A DNA stretch of 45,602 nt from Elusimicrobiota bacterium (GCA_023398295.1 JAEWSL010000070.1:1-45602); one strand, 5' to 3'. Positions 25,360 through 34,029 are shown, counted from the first letter of the stretch. Numbers and translations are program-made. The notes: generated by a model from the letters alone, not told the origin.

Positions 25360-26016
25360 TTATTCAGCCTTTATGTCAGTTTGCTTCCGCGGGGCGCCGT
25401 ATTTTTTTAGGAGAAGCAAAAAATCTTTATCATCAAGCATCTGCTTGACGACGGCTGTAAACTGCGGATTTTTTGAAAAGTTTTCAAATACCTCTTTTAT
25501 TTCGGGGTTCAATGTTTGTTTGTCAGAGTTCAAAAAGAAGTAAAAAAGCTTTTCCTCGTCATCTCCGGCGGCGGCTTTAAGCTGCGCGTTAAACTGCCGC
25601 ATTATCGGAAGGTCGGAGTATTTTTTCAAAACCGCCTCTTCTATTCTATCATTTTCCGCGGAGATTTCAGCCGGTTTTTCATTTATAAGCATTTCGCCCT
25701 GATCGGCGGCTTCGGCCTGCGCCGCAGCCGGGGCATTTTCGTTTGAAGGAAACAGCACAGGTTTTGGGGCCGCCTCTGTTTCCTCTTCGGGAGGCAGGGC
25801 GATATCGCTCTCGTAGTCGCCTAAAAACATCTCGGTGTTATTTAGGGAAACTTGCGATTTTTCCCCCGCTTCGCGGTCAAAAGGGTAATAGGATTCTTCC
25901 TCGGCCGCCGCTGTTTTATTAAAAAAACGGGAAGAAACAAAACGCCACGCCTGTAGTCCTAAGGCAATCAGGAAAAAAGAAACAATAGCTCCTATATACA
26001 GGCGCGGCTTTGTCAT
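25360..26016 (-). CDS. Single-TM anchored protein, unknown function
   Basis: 218 residues. The N-terminal signal anchor is LYIGAIVSFFLIALGLQAWRFV (about 6-27). A long acidic, Pro/Ala-rich, low-complexity stretch (about 40-125) and a helical C-terminal domain (LPIMRQFNAQLKAAAGDDEEKLFYFF and FTAVVKQMLDDKDFLLLLKKYG) follow. The start codon lies two bases after the FKBP stop, implying coupled translation. The layout is a membrane anchor, a flexible spacer and a small periplasmic or cytoplasmic helical domain. No named family. Confidence 0.68.
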   Translation of the reverse strand: MTKPRLYIGAIVSFFLIALGLQAWRFVSSRFFNKTAAAEEESYYPFDREAGEKSQVSLNNTEMFLGDYESDIALPPEEETEAAPKPVLFPSNENAPAAAQAEAADQGEMLINEKPAEISAENDRIEEAVLKKYSDLPIMRQFNAQLKAAAGDDEEKLFYFFLNSDKQTLNPEIKEVFENFSKNPQFTAVVKQMLDDKDFLLLLKKYGAPRKQTDIKAE

Positions 26017-26018
26017 AA

Positions 26019-26753
26019 TTATTTGACTATATCCAAAAGTTCCACGTCAAACACAAGTAAAGACGAAGGGGGTATAGGCCCGCTCTGCGTATCGCCGTAA
26101 GCGGTTTGCGGCGGGCAGTAAAGTTTTGCTTTTGAGCCGACGGTCATTTCCTGAAGGCCCTGCGTCCAGCAGGGGATTACGTTTGCAAGAGGGAACTGCG
26201 CCGGCTGCCCGCGTTTTATGGAACTGTCAAAAACCACGCCGTTTATGAGAGAGCCTTCGTAGTGCACTTTTACCGTGTCGGAAGCTTCGGGGGTTTTGCC
26301 TTTGCCTTTCTTAATTGTTTGCACCACCGCGCCGTTTGAGAGAACTTTTATATTGCGTCCTTTTTTTACCTGCTCAAGAAAATTATTCTGTTCGGTTTTT
26401 CTTGCGACGGAACGTTTTACCGCATCTTCCTGATACCTCTTAATTATGAGAGGTTTATAAGTTTCCAAATCAGTTTGGGAGTTGCGGCTTAAGAGGCTGT
26501 CGCGCATTCCCTGGGAAACGGCCTTAAAATCGTCCTCGTTTTCCAAAACAAGATTATCTTTAAGATTCTCGCCCAGGAGGTACCCTAAGGAATAAAGTAT
26601 TTTAGCGTCCGTCGGCGTATCAGAAGAAGCCGCCTGCGCTGGCGCGGAGGTTTTGGCTTCGGCCGGGGCGGCGGTTTTATCCTGCGCGCAGGAAGGCAGC
26701 GCAAGGGTTATAAGGCAAATTGCAAACAAAAGTTTCACGGCGTTATTTTTCAT
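26019..26753 (-). CDS. FKBP-type peptidyl-prolyl isomerase lipoprotein (FkpA/Mip-like)
   Basis: 244 residues. Lipobox ALPSC with the lipid Cys at 22. An FKBP_N dimerisation region (about 46-130; ILYSLGYLLGENLKDNL, SQGMRDSLL) is followed by an FKBP domain (about 140-243). That domain has the active-site strands VKVHYEGSLINGVVFDSSIKRG, FPLANVIPCWTQGLQEMTVGSKAKLYCPPQTAYGD and LLVFDVELLDI. It catalyses cis-trans proline isomerisation and acts as a chaperone in the periplasm. RBS AGGAG. It lies inside the lipoprotein cluster, consistent with folding of envelope proteins. Confidence 0.94.
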   Translation of the reverse strand: MKNNAVKLLFAICLITLALPSCAQDKTAAPAEAKTSAPAQAASSDTPTDAKILYSLGYLLGENLKDNLVLENEDDFKAVSQGMRDSLLSRNSQTDLETYKPLIIKRYQEDAVKRSVARKTEQNNFLEQVKKGRNIKVLSNGAVVQTIKKGKGKTPEASDTVKVHYEGSLINGVVFDSSIKRGQPAQFPLANVIPCWTQGLQEMTVGSKAKLYCPPQTAYGDTQSGPIPPSSLLVFDVELLDIVK

Positions 26754-26762
26754 CTTTTTCTC

Positions 26763-27701
26763 CTATTTTTTTTGTACATACTCAATAATTTTTTGTTTCA
26801 AAAGCGGGGCGCATTTTTCTCCCACGGAGATAAGGCTGCGTCTTTGCGCTTCCTCGGCGCGGCCGGCGCCTATTCTTTCGGATTGGCTGAAAGTGGCGAA
26901 AACACCTCCGGTGGCAACGTCTTTGACTGAAACGTTCGCCGTGGCTGTGCACCAGTAGAGCCCGTCGGTAGTCTGCGACGGATACTTATCGGCGGAAGTT
27001 TTTATTACAAGTTCCAAATCATAGGAGGGCAAATCCTCCCCTACGGCAAAACCTATGGAATTGAGGGAATCTATCATATAAGTTTTAACCGTGATATCGT
27101 CAACTCCGCTTATTTTGGAATTGATTTTTATATCGTAAAAAGTTTTGTTAAGCGTGCCCTTGAGGGAATAAAGCTTATCTTCGTCGTAAGGGCTTGCGTC
27201 AAAGGAAAGAAGGCGGTATTCCTCGTCAAGGGTTTCCCTTTCGTCAAAAGAGGGAACCATATCAACGGCGTATTTAAGGCGCACAAATTTATCAGCCTCT
27301 TTATTTATCTGCTGCTGCAGGCGCGTTAATTTGCCGTCTATGGGCGCGTAATACGGCGCTACCGCGCTTTGGGCGGGGGCCCTTTCTAAAACCGCTATGG
27401 CATAATATTTTTTGCTGGGTTTGTCTTTCCACCACTGGGCCGTATAAGCTTTTGATAAGACGGCGTTACGGCGCACAAGGCTTTCTTCCGTCTGAGGCAG
27501 CCCGTTGAACATAGCCTTAAGGTCGTTTAAGGCGTTTGTTTTGGCGTCTTCTTTTAAGTCGGCCGCCGCCACTTTTGTTATATATTGTTCGGCGGGGAAT
27601 TTGCTCATTTTATCAGCCAGAATATTTTTGTTTCCCGTGCATGCGCTTAAAAACGCAATAGAAGCCGCCAAAGATAAATAAAGAACGCTTCTGTTTTCCA
27701 T
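26763..27701 (-). CDS. LPP20-like lipoprotein (COG3018-type)
   Basis: 312 residues from the ATG at 27701; AAGGGG stands 8 bases upstream, so the GTG at 27710 is rejected. Lipobox LSAC with Cys at 21. A segment with YYAIAVLERAPA followed by LTRLQQQINKEADKF resembles the LPP20 domain, and the C-terminus has strand-rich LYWCTATANVSVKDVATGGVFATF. LPP20/COG3018, COG3014 and LpoB genes are known to occur together in many Proteobacteria, and that order is kept here. This suggests a shared function linked to peptidoglycan synthase control. The molecular role of this member is not known. Confidence 0.78.
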   Translation of the reverse strand: MENRSVLYLSLAASIAFLSACTGNKNILADKMSKFPAEQYITKVAAADLKEDAKTNALNDLKAMFNGLPQTEESLVRRNAVLSKAYTAQWWKDKPSKKYYAIAVLERAPAQSAVAPYYAPIDGKLTRLQQQINKEADKFVRLKYAVDMVPSFDERETLDEEYRLLSFDASPYDEDKLYSLKGTLNKTFYDIKINSKISGVDDITVKTYMIDSLNSIGFAVGEDLPSYDLELVIKTSADKYPSQTTDGLYWCTATANVSVKDVATGGVFATFSQSERIGAGRAEEAQRRSLISVGEKCAPLLKQKIIEYVQKK

Positions 27702-27713
27702 AAATAACACCCC

Positions 27714-29066
27714 TTATTTTGCAGTTCTGAAGGAAACATACGTCCTTTTCCCTCTTTTAATTTGTACCTTTTCCCATAGATGTTCGTCAATAGGGTTTTT
27801 ATTGTCGTCGTAAAAGATTATTTTGACGTCATAAAGCCCCTCTTCCAGGAAAACGCTGTTTATGCGTATTTGCGCGGGCAGTGTTATCCAGGAGCGCGTA
27901 TCGGCCTTTTCGGTAACGGCGTTTACTATGCTCAGCAGGGATTTTACCAATTGCCCCGCCGTTTCGTTGGAAGCGTTTTTTGCCGCGTTTGAAGCTTGTA
28001 CGCTGAGGATAAACTTAGTCACCGCGCGCGTTACGGTTCTTGCAAAAGCGGCGGCGAGCTGCTCTTTTAAGGTTTTGTACGCTTCGGCCGAAATATCCTG
28101 GGCAAGCTGCGTTTGGGAAAGGCTGCCGAAGCATTCTTCTTTTTGGGCGGCGTCTTTTTTATTTTGGCTTTTTCTTACGGCAAACGCGGAGGATTTTACC
28201 GCGTAAGGATTATCCTCAAGTTTCGGGAAAGATATTTTTATTGAGTTTCCGTAAACTCCGGCGTAGACTGCGTCAAGCACGTCTGGCGCCACGCCCTGCA
28301 AATCGTTGTTTGCGTTGACGGCAAACCAAACGTCGTGCCACGCAAATAGAAGTTCCTCGGATATCTTATAGGGAATTTTTCCGTTTAAGTGCAAAACAAC
28401 AAGTTCTCCTTTATCTTTATAATCTTGGGGCAGCGCGGCAAGCTGCGGCTCGCGGGCGGCGCTCCAGTCGGAAAAACTTTTATAGGCGTTCTGGGCGTTT
28501 TGCCGCGCAATGCGCGCAGAGGAAACATTGCCTATATCCTCAAAAATCATACTTGCGAAATATTGGGCAAAAGGGTTGTCGTTAAACCCATTATTATGCT
28601 GGCGGTAGTTATCAAGGGCAAAGACGGCGCGTCTTGCCTCAACGGCGGCGGCGTTAAAATCCCCGGCCTGAAGATAGGCCGCCGCTCGGTAGAAATATGT
28701 TAAAGCCTGCTCAAAAAGCGGGGCTTTGTACTGGCGAGCGCCGTCGTTTATCGTAAGCATGCCCAATTGCTGGGTAAGACTTATGGCGTCGTCATCTTCA
28801 ATAAGGCTTTGCGCGCGGGCCAGCGCGTTGTGCATATCGTCATATTTTTGCAGATTAAAAAGAGGGGAGCTTATGTCAAGATAAAAAAGCAGTTCGTTTC
28901 TGCCGCCGTAGTATTTTTTTTGCGCTTCGGTTATTTTACTTTCAAGTTTTTGGTAATCGTTTTTATCAAGCAGGTCAAAGACTTCTTTTTTGTAGCGCAA
29001 AGAAGGCCCGCCGCACGCGCATAGGGAAAAGCAAAACGCTATGACAAGGCAAAGGCGGGCCCTCAT
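27714..29066 (-). CDS. COG3014-like lipoprotein with helical repeat region
   Basis: 450 residues from the ATG at 29066. AGGTG just before it overlaps the end of lpoB, so translation is probably coupled; the in-frame GTG at 29075 is less likely. Lipobox LCAC with Cys at 18. An N-terminal TPR-like region follows (ELLFYLDISSPLFNLQKYDDMHNALARAQ, ALTYFYRAAAYLQAGDFNAAAVEARRAV). Next comes the COG3014 core with GELVVLHLNGKIPYK, ISFPKLEDN and ALKEQ-type helices with ARTVTRAVTKFI. A C-terminal beta segment ends LPAQIRINSVFLEEGLYDVKI. The family sits with LpoB and LPP20 in other bacteria. No enzymatic motif seen. Confidence 0.82.
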   Translation of the reverse strand: MRARLCLVIAFCFSLCACGGPSLRYKKEVFDLLDKNDYQKLESKITEAQKKYYGGRNELLFYLDISSPLFNLQKYDDMHNALARAQSLIEDDDAISLTQQLGMLTINDGARQYKAPLFEQALTYFYRAAAYLQAGDFNAAAVEARRAVFALDNYRQHNNGFNDNPFAQYFASMIFEDIGNVSSARIARQNAQNAYKSFSDWSAAREPQLAALPQDYKDKGELVVLHLNGKIPYKISEELLFAWHDVWFAVNANNDLQGVAPDVLDAVYAGVYGNSIKISFPKLEDNPYAVKSSAFAVRKSQNKKDAAQKEECFGSLSQTQLAQDISAEAYKTLKEQLAAAFARTVTRAVTKFILSVQASNAAKNASNETAGQLVKSLLSIVNAVTEKADTRSWITLPAQIRINSVFLEEGLYDVKIIFYDDNKNPIDEHLWEKVQIKRGKRTYVSFRTAK

Positions 29067-29075
29067 TTTATGCAC

Positions 29076-29669
29076 CTAAAACTTAAGGGCTTTTCTTGTT
29101 ACGTATTTCTTTATTTGTTTTTGGCCGTTCCAAACTATCTGATTAGTTTCTATATTTATAAGCTTAAGATTAGTCTGATAGAAAACGACCGCTTTTTTGC
29201 CCTCTTGGTCTACAATAGAGTTCAAAACGCCGCTCAGCATATAATCTGCGCCGACCTCTTTGCCGAAAGCTTTTCTTGTCGCTTCGGAGGAATATTCGTC
29301 CTGCTCAAGCCTCTCTTCCCTTATTTCCCCTTTTTCGCTTTTGCTGGCGACAAAATTTACCTTGCCGCTGTTTATTAAAGCTCTTTGCATTTCTTCAACG
29401 AAAGTGTCGGTGTTGATATGCTCCATGCTGTTATTTATAACAGTGCCCACTATTACCACCGGCTCGTCGCCTTTTTTGGCTTTAAGGGCTTTATTATACC
29501 AATTGCCGTCAAGGCATTCGCTTATCATAGCTTCAGCCACCATGCGGGAATCAGTATCGTTCCACTTTCCGCTTACGTCTTTTGCCTCGTCAACGTCCAT
29601 GCGCTGCACTTTTGTTGAGCAGGCCAAAAGCATAGGCGTCAAAACCGCAAGCATAAAGAGTTTCTTCAT
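29076..29669 (-). CDS. lpoB: LpoB-type penicillin-binding protein activator lipoprotein
   Basis: 197 residues from the ATG at 29669 (AAAGGAGA upstream; the longer frame to 29714 is rejected). Lipobox LLAC with Cys at 17. The body matches LpoB: DVSGKWNDTDSRMVAEAMISECL, PVVIVGTVINNSMEHINTDTFVEEMQRALINSGKVNFV, ADYMLSGVLNSI and YQTNLKLINIETNQIVWNGQKQIKKYV. In E. coli LpoB is an outer-membrane lipoprotein that reaches through the periplasm and activates PBP1b. This member lacks the long N-terminal linker seen in E. coli, so its reach would be shorter. It heads the lipoprotein operon. Confidence 0.88.
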   Translation of the reverse strand: MKKLFMLAVLTPMLLACSTKVQRMDVDEAKDVSGKWNDTDSRMVAEAMISECLDGNWYNKALKAKKGDEPVVIVGTVINNSMEHINTDTFVEEMQRALINSGKVNFVASKSEKGEIREERLEQDEYSSEATRKAFGKEVGADYMLSGVLNSIVDQEGKKAVVFYQTNLKLINIETNQIVWNGQKQIKKYVTRKALKF

Positions 29670-29704
29670 ATAATTTTCTCCTTTATTAAATGCCGCATAT
29701 ATAT

Positions 29705-29733
29705 TTTTTATCATTAAAGGGGGCTTGTGTCAA
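29705..29733 (-). promoter_or_regulatory. Probable promoter of the lpoB operon
   Basis: Read on the minus strand, a perfect TTGACA (29733-29728) is followed after 17 bases by TAAAAA (29710-29705). This lies between the end of the amidase gene and lpoB, so the lipoprotein operon can be expressed separately from the amidase. Confidence 0.5.
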
Positions 29734-29747
29734 CTTATTTTAAGACG

Positions 29748-31628
29748 TTAAAGCATTAACATGTCCGGTTTTTTGTCCTTTGGGTTTTGCCACGTCGGGT
29801 TAACAAAGTTTATTACGCCCTGGACTATAGCGTTTGCAAGCATATCTATAAAACGCTGCTGTTTAAGCAGGTCCTCCTGATAAGGTATTATCATATAGGC
29901 GTTTTCAACTAGTATGGAGGGAACCTGCGGCAAATTGCGCGTTACGGAGAAATCGGTATTTACAACGCCTTCGCTTGGCAGGCCTATGTTTTTGATGAAA
30001 CTTCTTTCCATGGCAAGCGCAAAAGGCAGGGAATGCGGATAATAATAATACACCGAAAAGCCTCTGTCTTTCTCAAAGGGGTTAACATTATCCGGCAGGG
30101 CGTTGTTGTGCACGCTTATAAAGAGGTGGGCCTGCTCGGTTGAGATTTTATCGGTCCTTCTGTTGAGAGGCAGGATTTCTTTTTCCTCTTTTGACATAAA
30201 TACTTTAGCTCCGTATTTTTCCAAAAGTTTTTTTGTAGTTTGGGCTATGCGGTAATTTACCTCGTACTCCAGCATGCCGCTGGGGCCTACCGCTCCGTCG
30301 TAGGGCACGGTGCGTTTGGGGCTGTGGCCCGGGTCCAGGACGATTTTAAGGTTTCTCAGAGGCAGTTTATCGGTAAAGAAAAAATTAGGCTTATGATAGA
30401 TTTCAAAAATAAGATTATTATCCTGATAAGTGTATAAATAGCCCCACATAACCTGCCCTTTTCTGAAGAGGAGGGATATCTTTTTTGTCGTGTCGGAGAG
30501 GGATTGATAGTTGATATTTTGCACGAAAGCGCTGTTGGGCTCGGTCATAACAGTGTTGAGCGCCTGAGTGTTAAAGAGTGTTATATCAAAACTTCCGGGG
30601 GTATTGTCGGCCTTAAAACTTACTTTTTCGGTATTTTTTATTACAAGCCGCGTTATGTCGGCGCGGGAGGACAGGTCCACCTCCCACACTATATTTTTGG
30701 GAGGCTCAAGGTACTGGCTTTTTTCGGCGTGATATTTTTCAAGCCAGCCGCTGTTATTTTCGTCAAGTTCAACGCGGTAAAAACCGTTTTTCTCGCCCGT
30801 TATATTGACTTTTCCGTAAAGCTTGGTGTCCAAAATATGTTTTTTTCCCTTAGGCTCGGGGCGCAGGCGTACGTCTTCGGTCTTAACTTTTGCCGTTTCC
30901 ACAAGTTCTCCGTAAGGCAGCACTTTAACTTTCCCGCGGGAGGAAACGCGCACTTTTTCCCTGCCTTTATCGTCATACATCACATAATAGGCGCGCACAG
31001 GCTTTTTTATATGTTTTCGGTCGGTAAAAGGCACTTTTACGCTATACTCGCCGGGGTTTTCGGGGTTTTCTTTCATAGGGATATCTTTGAAATCTGGAGT
31101 GAGAGACAGCAGCACCTTGCGTCCCGGAGAGCCCGCAGCCGTAAAAACGACGTCGTCTGCGGTAGTAAGCTCAAGATTCTGGTCGGGGAATATAAAATTA
31201 TTGTCAAAGAGATATTTGCCCCCGTAACCCTGGTTGCTAAATCCGTCCACAATAACGGTGCGTTTGTAGCGATAAGTAGTCTGGTTGTCGGTAAAATCCA
31301 AAAGGAAATCAAATTTGCCCGGTTTTACGGGCAAATAGGCTAAAAAGGCGCCCGTTCTGTAAAGCGGCACGCGCACGCCGTTAATCGTAAGAAGGCCTCC
31401 GTTTGGCGCAACCCGGCCGAAGATAAAAGTTCCTTTTGTGTCCGCGTCAAGCCGCGTGTTCTGGTGAGGATATTCCACTATTACCGGGAAATTTTTATGC
31501 GGCTCCCTGTCTTTATTGGTTAAATTGGGAGCTATAAGATATTTTTTCTGGTTTTGGGCTGCCGCGCTCAAACTAAACAGCAAGATTGCGCAAAAGGAAA
31601 CAAAAATAAAAGAAAGAGTTTTTTTCAT
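29748..31628 (-). CDS. N-acetylmuramoyl-L-alanine amidase (Amidase_3) with SH3-like and AMIN-like domains
   Basis: 626 residues. Signal peptide 1-24. Residues 30-235 are strand-rich and unassigned. An SH3-like domain lies at about 240-300 (VKTEDVRLRPEP through GWLEKYH). An AMIN-like strand domain lies at about 312-412. The zinc amidase domain spans 426-610 with all four expected residues: H435 (VLDPGHS), E454 (MLEYEVN), H507 (FISVHNN) and E575 (ILVENAY). It cleaves the amide bond between MurNAc and the stem peptide. The amidase and lpoB genes together point to septal wall remodelling. No SD is seen before the ATG. The gene is divergent from the Nif3-like gene with only 25 bases between start codons. 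Confidence 0.93.
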   Translation of the reverse strand: MKKTLSFIFVSFCAILLFSLSAAAQNQKKYLIAPNLTNKDREPHKNFPVIVEYPHQNTRLDADTKGTFIFGRVAPNGGLLTINGVRVPLYRTGAFLAYLPVKPGKFDFLLDFTDNQTTYRYKRTVIVDGFSNQGYGGKYLFDNNFIFPDQNLELTTADDVVFTAAGSPGRKVLLSLTPDFKDIPMKENPENPGEYSVKVPFTDRKHIKKPVRAYYVMYDDKGREKVRVSSRGKVKVLPYGELVETAKVKTEDVRLRPEPKGKKHILDTKLYGKVNITGEKNGFYRVELDENNSGWLEKYHAEKSQYLEPPKNIVWEVDLSSRADITRLVIKNTEKVSFKADNTPGSFDITLFNTQALNTVMTEPNSAFVQNINYQSLSDTTKKISLLFRKGQVMWGYLYTYQDNNLIFEIYHKPNFFFTDKLPLRNLKIVLDPGHSPKRTVPYDGAVGPSGMLEYEVNYRIAQTTKKLLEKYGAKVFMSKEEKEILPLNRRTDKISTEQAHLFISVHNNALPDNVNPFEKDRGFSVYYYYPHSLPFALAMERSFIKNIGLPSEGVVNTDFSVTRNLPQVPSILVENAYMIIPYQEDLLKQQRFIDMLANAIVQGVINFVNPTWQNPKDKKPDMLML

Positions 31629-31653
31629 ATAAATAAAATGATAACATAATTGT
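31629..31653. promoter_or_regulatory. 25-base divergent intergenic region without Shine-Dalgarno sequences
   Basis: The amidase and the Nif3-like gene are divergent with start codons only 25 bases apart. The segment is almost entirely A/T and contains -10-like hexamers (TAACAT at 31642-31647, CATAAT at 31645-31650) but no purine-rich SD for either gene. The -35 regions must lie inside the opposite coding sequences, and leaderless transcripts are likely. Confidence 0.5.
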
Positions 31654-32385
31654 ATGATACAGCGCGACAGACTGCTAAAAAACCTCTATGCTTACCTTGA
31701 CGTGCAAAGCGCGCCGGAGGCAAACGGCCTGCAGGTTGAGTGCGGCGAAAATATTTCTAAAATAGTTTTCGGTGTATCGGCAAATAAGGCGCTCTTTGAA
31801 GCCGCAAAAAAAGCGGGGGCCGATGCTGTTATAACGCATCACGGCCTTATTTGGGATAAACCGCAAAAAATAACCGGCGTATTTGGCGCGCGCGTGAAGT
31901 TTTTAATAAAAAATAATATAAATCTTATAAGTTACCATTTGCCTTTGGATAAACACCCCGTCGTTGGCAACAATGCCTGCCTTGCGCGGCTGTTGGGCGT
32001 AGATAAGAAAGAACCTTTCGGCCTCTATCACGGCATGGCCATAGGTTTTAAGGGGAAGCTTAAGAAAGCAAAGAAAATTGAGGATATTTATAAACTTTTG
32101 GGCGGGGAATGTCTGGCCTTCGGCCCCAAGACGGTTAAGAGCGCCGCTTTTGTAAGCGGCGGCGCGCATGATATGACAGAACAGGCCGCAGAACAAGGGG
32201 TCGATCTTTATATCTGCGGCTCGCGCGACGAGTATATACGCGAATACTGCCGCGAGGCAAAAATAAATTTTATCGCCATGGGACATTATAACTCCGAAAA
32301 GTTCGGCGTGCAGGCTTTAATGGAATATGTAAGGAAGAGTTTTAACGTAAGCGTTTGTTTTATTGATATTCCCAATTCCTTTTGA
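31654..32385 (+). CDS. Nif3-like dinuclear metal-centre protein (YbgI/NIF3 family)
   Basis: 243 residues. Metal-ligand motifs are intact: ITHHGLIW (H62, H63), ISYHLPLDKHP (H95, D99) and the C-terminal GHYNSEKFG (H211, E215). NIF3 proteins form toroidal hexamers with a di-metal site and are often annotated as GTP cyclohydrolase I type 2, though their reaction is disputed. No RBS is visible. The next gene (M20 peptidase) starts 26 bases after the stop and probably shares the transcript. Confidence 0.93.
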   Translation: MIQRDRLLKNLYAYLDVQSAPEANGLQVECGENISKIVFGVSANKALFEAAKKAGADAVITHHGLIWDKPQKITGVFGARVKFLIKNNINLISYHLPLDKHPVVGNNACLARLLGVDKKEPFGLYHGMAIGFKGKLKKAKKIEDIYKLLGGECLAFGPKTVKSAAFVSGGAHDMTEQAAEQGVDLYICGSRDEYIREYCREAKINFIAMGHYNSEKFGVQALMEYVRKSFNVSVCFIDIPNSF

Positions 32386-32411
32386 AAATACCAAGAAAAA
32401 CGGAGATAACT

Positions 32412-33641
32412 ATGGAAAAAGTGTATAAAGCAATTGACGCTATGAAAGGATACGCGCTGGAATTGCAAAAACATATGGTTGCTATTCCCGCCATAAGCCC
32501 CACTTTCGGCGGGGAGGGCGAACTGAAAAAAGCCCAATATCTTGAAAGCGAGCTTAAAAAGCTTAAATTTGACGAGATTATCCATGTAGACGCCAAAGAT
32601 GAAAGGGCCTTAGGTCAGACGCGGCCGAACATAGTTGCAAGATACTTCGGAAAGGATAAAACAAAAACTTTATGGATTATCGCCCATACCGATATAGTGC
32701 CCGAAGGCGACAGAACCCTTTGGAAAACGGACCCCTTTGAATTGGCCGTTGACGCTGACGGCGACACAATTTACGGTCGCGGCGTGGAGGATAATCATCA
32801 CGCTATAATCGCCGGTTTTATGGCGGCGCGCGCCGTTATGGAAAGCGGCGTCAAACCTCCCGTGAACATAGGGCTTATGCTTTTATGCGATGAAGAGGTT
32901 GAGGAAGGCTACGGAGTGGAAGAAGTGATAAAAAGGCGCCGCGACCTCTTTGGAGAGAAGGATTCTTTTCTTGTCATGGATTCCGGCGACGCCCAAGGGC
33001 AAACGGTTGAGATAGCGGAAAAAACTATCCTTTGGACTAAATTTACGGTAACCGGAAAACAATGCCACGCCTCCATGCCGGAAGAGGGAAATAACGCCCT
33101 TCTTGCTTCAAGCAATTTAATTGTTCGTCTGCACGGAGGGCTTTACGCCAAGTTTGACAGGAAAGACGATTTATTTTCCCCGGCGAACAGCACTTTTGAG
33201 CCTACAAAAAAAGAAGCAGGCGTCCCCAATATAAATACTATCCCGGGGACCGATGCGTTTTATATGGACTGTCGTTTTCTGCCGTCTTATGACACTAAGG
33301 AAGTAGTTGCCGAAATCAAAAAAATAACAGAAAGCGTTGAAAAAGAATTTGGCGTGCAGGTAAAATTTGAAGTAGTGCAAAACTTAGCTTCCCTGCCTAC
33401 AAAAAAAGATGCCCCCATAGTGCAAAAATATTGTCTGGCGGTTAAAGATATTTATAAAACAGAGCCCAAAATAATGGGTGTCGGCGGGGGAACGTTTGCC
33501 TCTTTTATCCGCAATTTAGGGTTGCCGGCGGTGGTCGGCTCAAAGATATATGAGGAGCCGCACTCCCCCAATGAAAGGGCAAAATTATCCTTTGCGCAGG
33601 ACGAAGCAAAGGCTATTTGCCATGTTTTGGCTAATTTGTGA
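32412..33641 (+). CDS. M20 family metallopeptidase (ArgE/DapE/ACY1 type)
   Basis: 409 residues. Start at 32412, preceded by CGGAGAT; the longer frame overlapping the previous stop is unsupported. Di-zinc ligands are in order: H92 and D94 (IIAHTDIVPEGD), D127 bridging (GRGVEDNHH), E161/E162 (CDEEVEEGYG, the first being the catalytic base), D190 (VMDSGD) and a late His (EEPHSPNER). A dimerisation insert carries KQCHASMPEEGNNA. The family removes acyl groups from amino acids or cleaves dipeptides; the substrate is not predictable. A pseudopilin gene follows within 5 bases. Confidence 0.92.
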   Translation: MEKVYKAIDAMKGYALELQKHMVAIPAISPTFGGEGELKKAQYLESELKKLKFDEIIHVDAKDERALGQTRPNIVARYFGKDKTKTLWIIAHTDIVPEGDRTLWKTDPFELAVDADGDTIYGRGVEDNHHAIIAGFMAARAVMESGVKPPVNIGLMLLCDEEVEEGYGVEEVIKRRRDLFGEKDSFLVMDSGDAQGQTVEIAEKTILWTKFTVTGKQCHASMPEEGNNALLASSNLIVRLHGGLYAKFDRKDDLFSPANSTFEPTKKEAGVPNINTIPGTDAFYMDCRFLPSYDTKEVVAEIKKITESVEKEFGVQVKFEVVQNLASLPTKKDAPIVQKYCLAVKDIYKTEPKIMGVGGGTFASFIRNLGLPAVVGSKIYEEPHSPNERAKLSFAQDEAKAICHVLANL

Positions 33642-33645
33642 GTTT

Positions 33646-34029
33646 ATGAAGAAAACAAAAAATATTTTCAGCGTTGAAATATTTGTGGCGGTTCTCTTAA
33701 TTGCAATACTTTGCGGGCTAAGCGCCCGTAAAGTATTGTTTTTAAGAACGCGGGCAAGGCAGGCCATAGCCGAACGTAATTTGGCCGCTTTGCGCGACGC
33801 GCTTGCCGTATACCGCGGGGATAACGAGGGGCGCTGCCCGCGTTCTCTTTACGAACTTGCGCCCGATTATTTGGAAAAAATCCCTCCCTCCTTTAACAAA
33901 TGCAGCGTTGAAAACGGCGTTGCTGCGGAAACTGAAAAATCCGCCTGCGCGGACGGAAACGGCGGCTGGCTTTACATTTCCGACGTTAAAGATAAAAATT
34001 ATTGCAGAGTGTTTTTGAACCTAAAATAA
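33646..34029 (+). CDS. Atypical type II/IV pseudopilin
   Basis: 127 residues from the ATG at 33646, four bases after the M20 stop; the SD is weak. The N-terminus is pilin-like: basic MKKTK then a hydrophobic helix (IFSVEIFVAVLLIAILCGL) with E11 at the expected +5 position. However, the residue at -1 is Asn (N6) instead of the near-invariant Gly. The body matches short GspG/PilE-type pseudopilins: RARQAIAERNLAALRDALAVYRGDNEGRCPRSLYELAPDYLEKIPP, with a CADGNGGWLYISD-type C-terminal loop. It is next to the prepilin peptidase gene, 45 bases downstream. It may be a minor pseudopilin with altered processing. Confidence 0.82.
   Translation: MKKTKNIFSVEIFVAVLLIAILCGLSARKVLFLRTRARQAIAERNLAALRDALAVYRGDNEGRCPRSLYELAPDYLEKIPPSFNKCSVENGVAAETEKSACADGNGGWLYISDVKDKNYCRVFLNLK

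Noticed and set aside
30504..31343. 279-residue plus-strand frame opposite the amidase
   Set aside because: Antisense shadow of a gene with intact catalytic residues; no start signal or family character.
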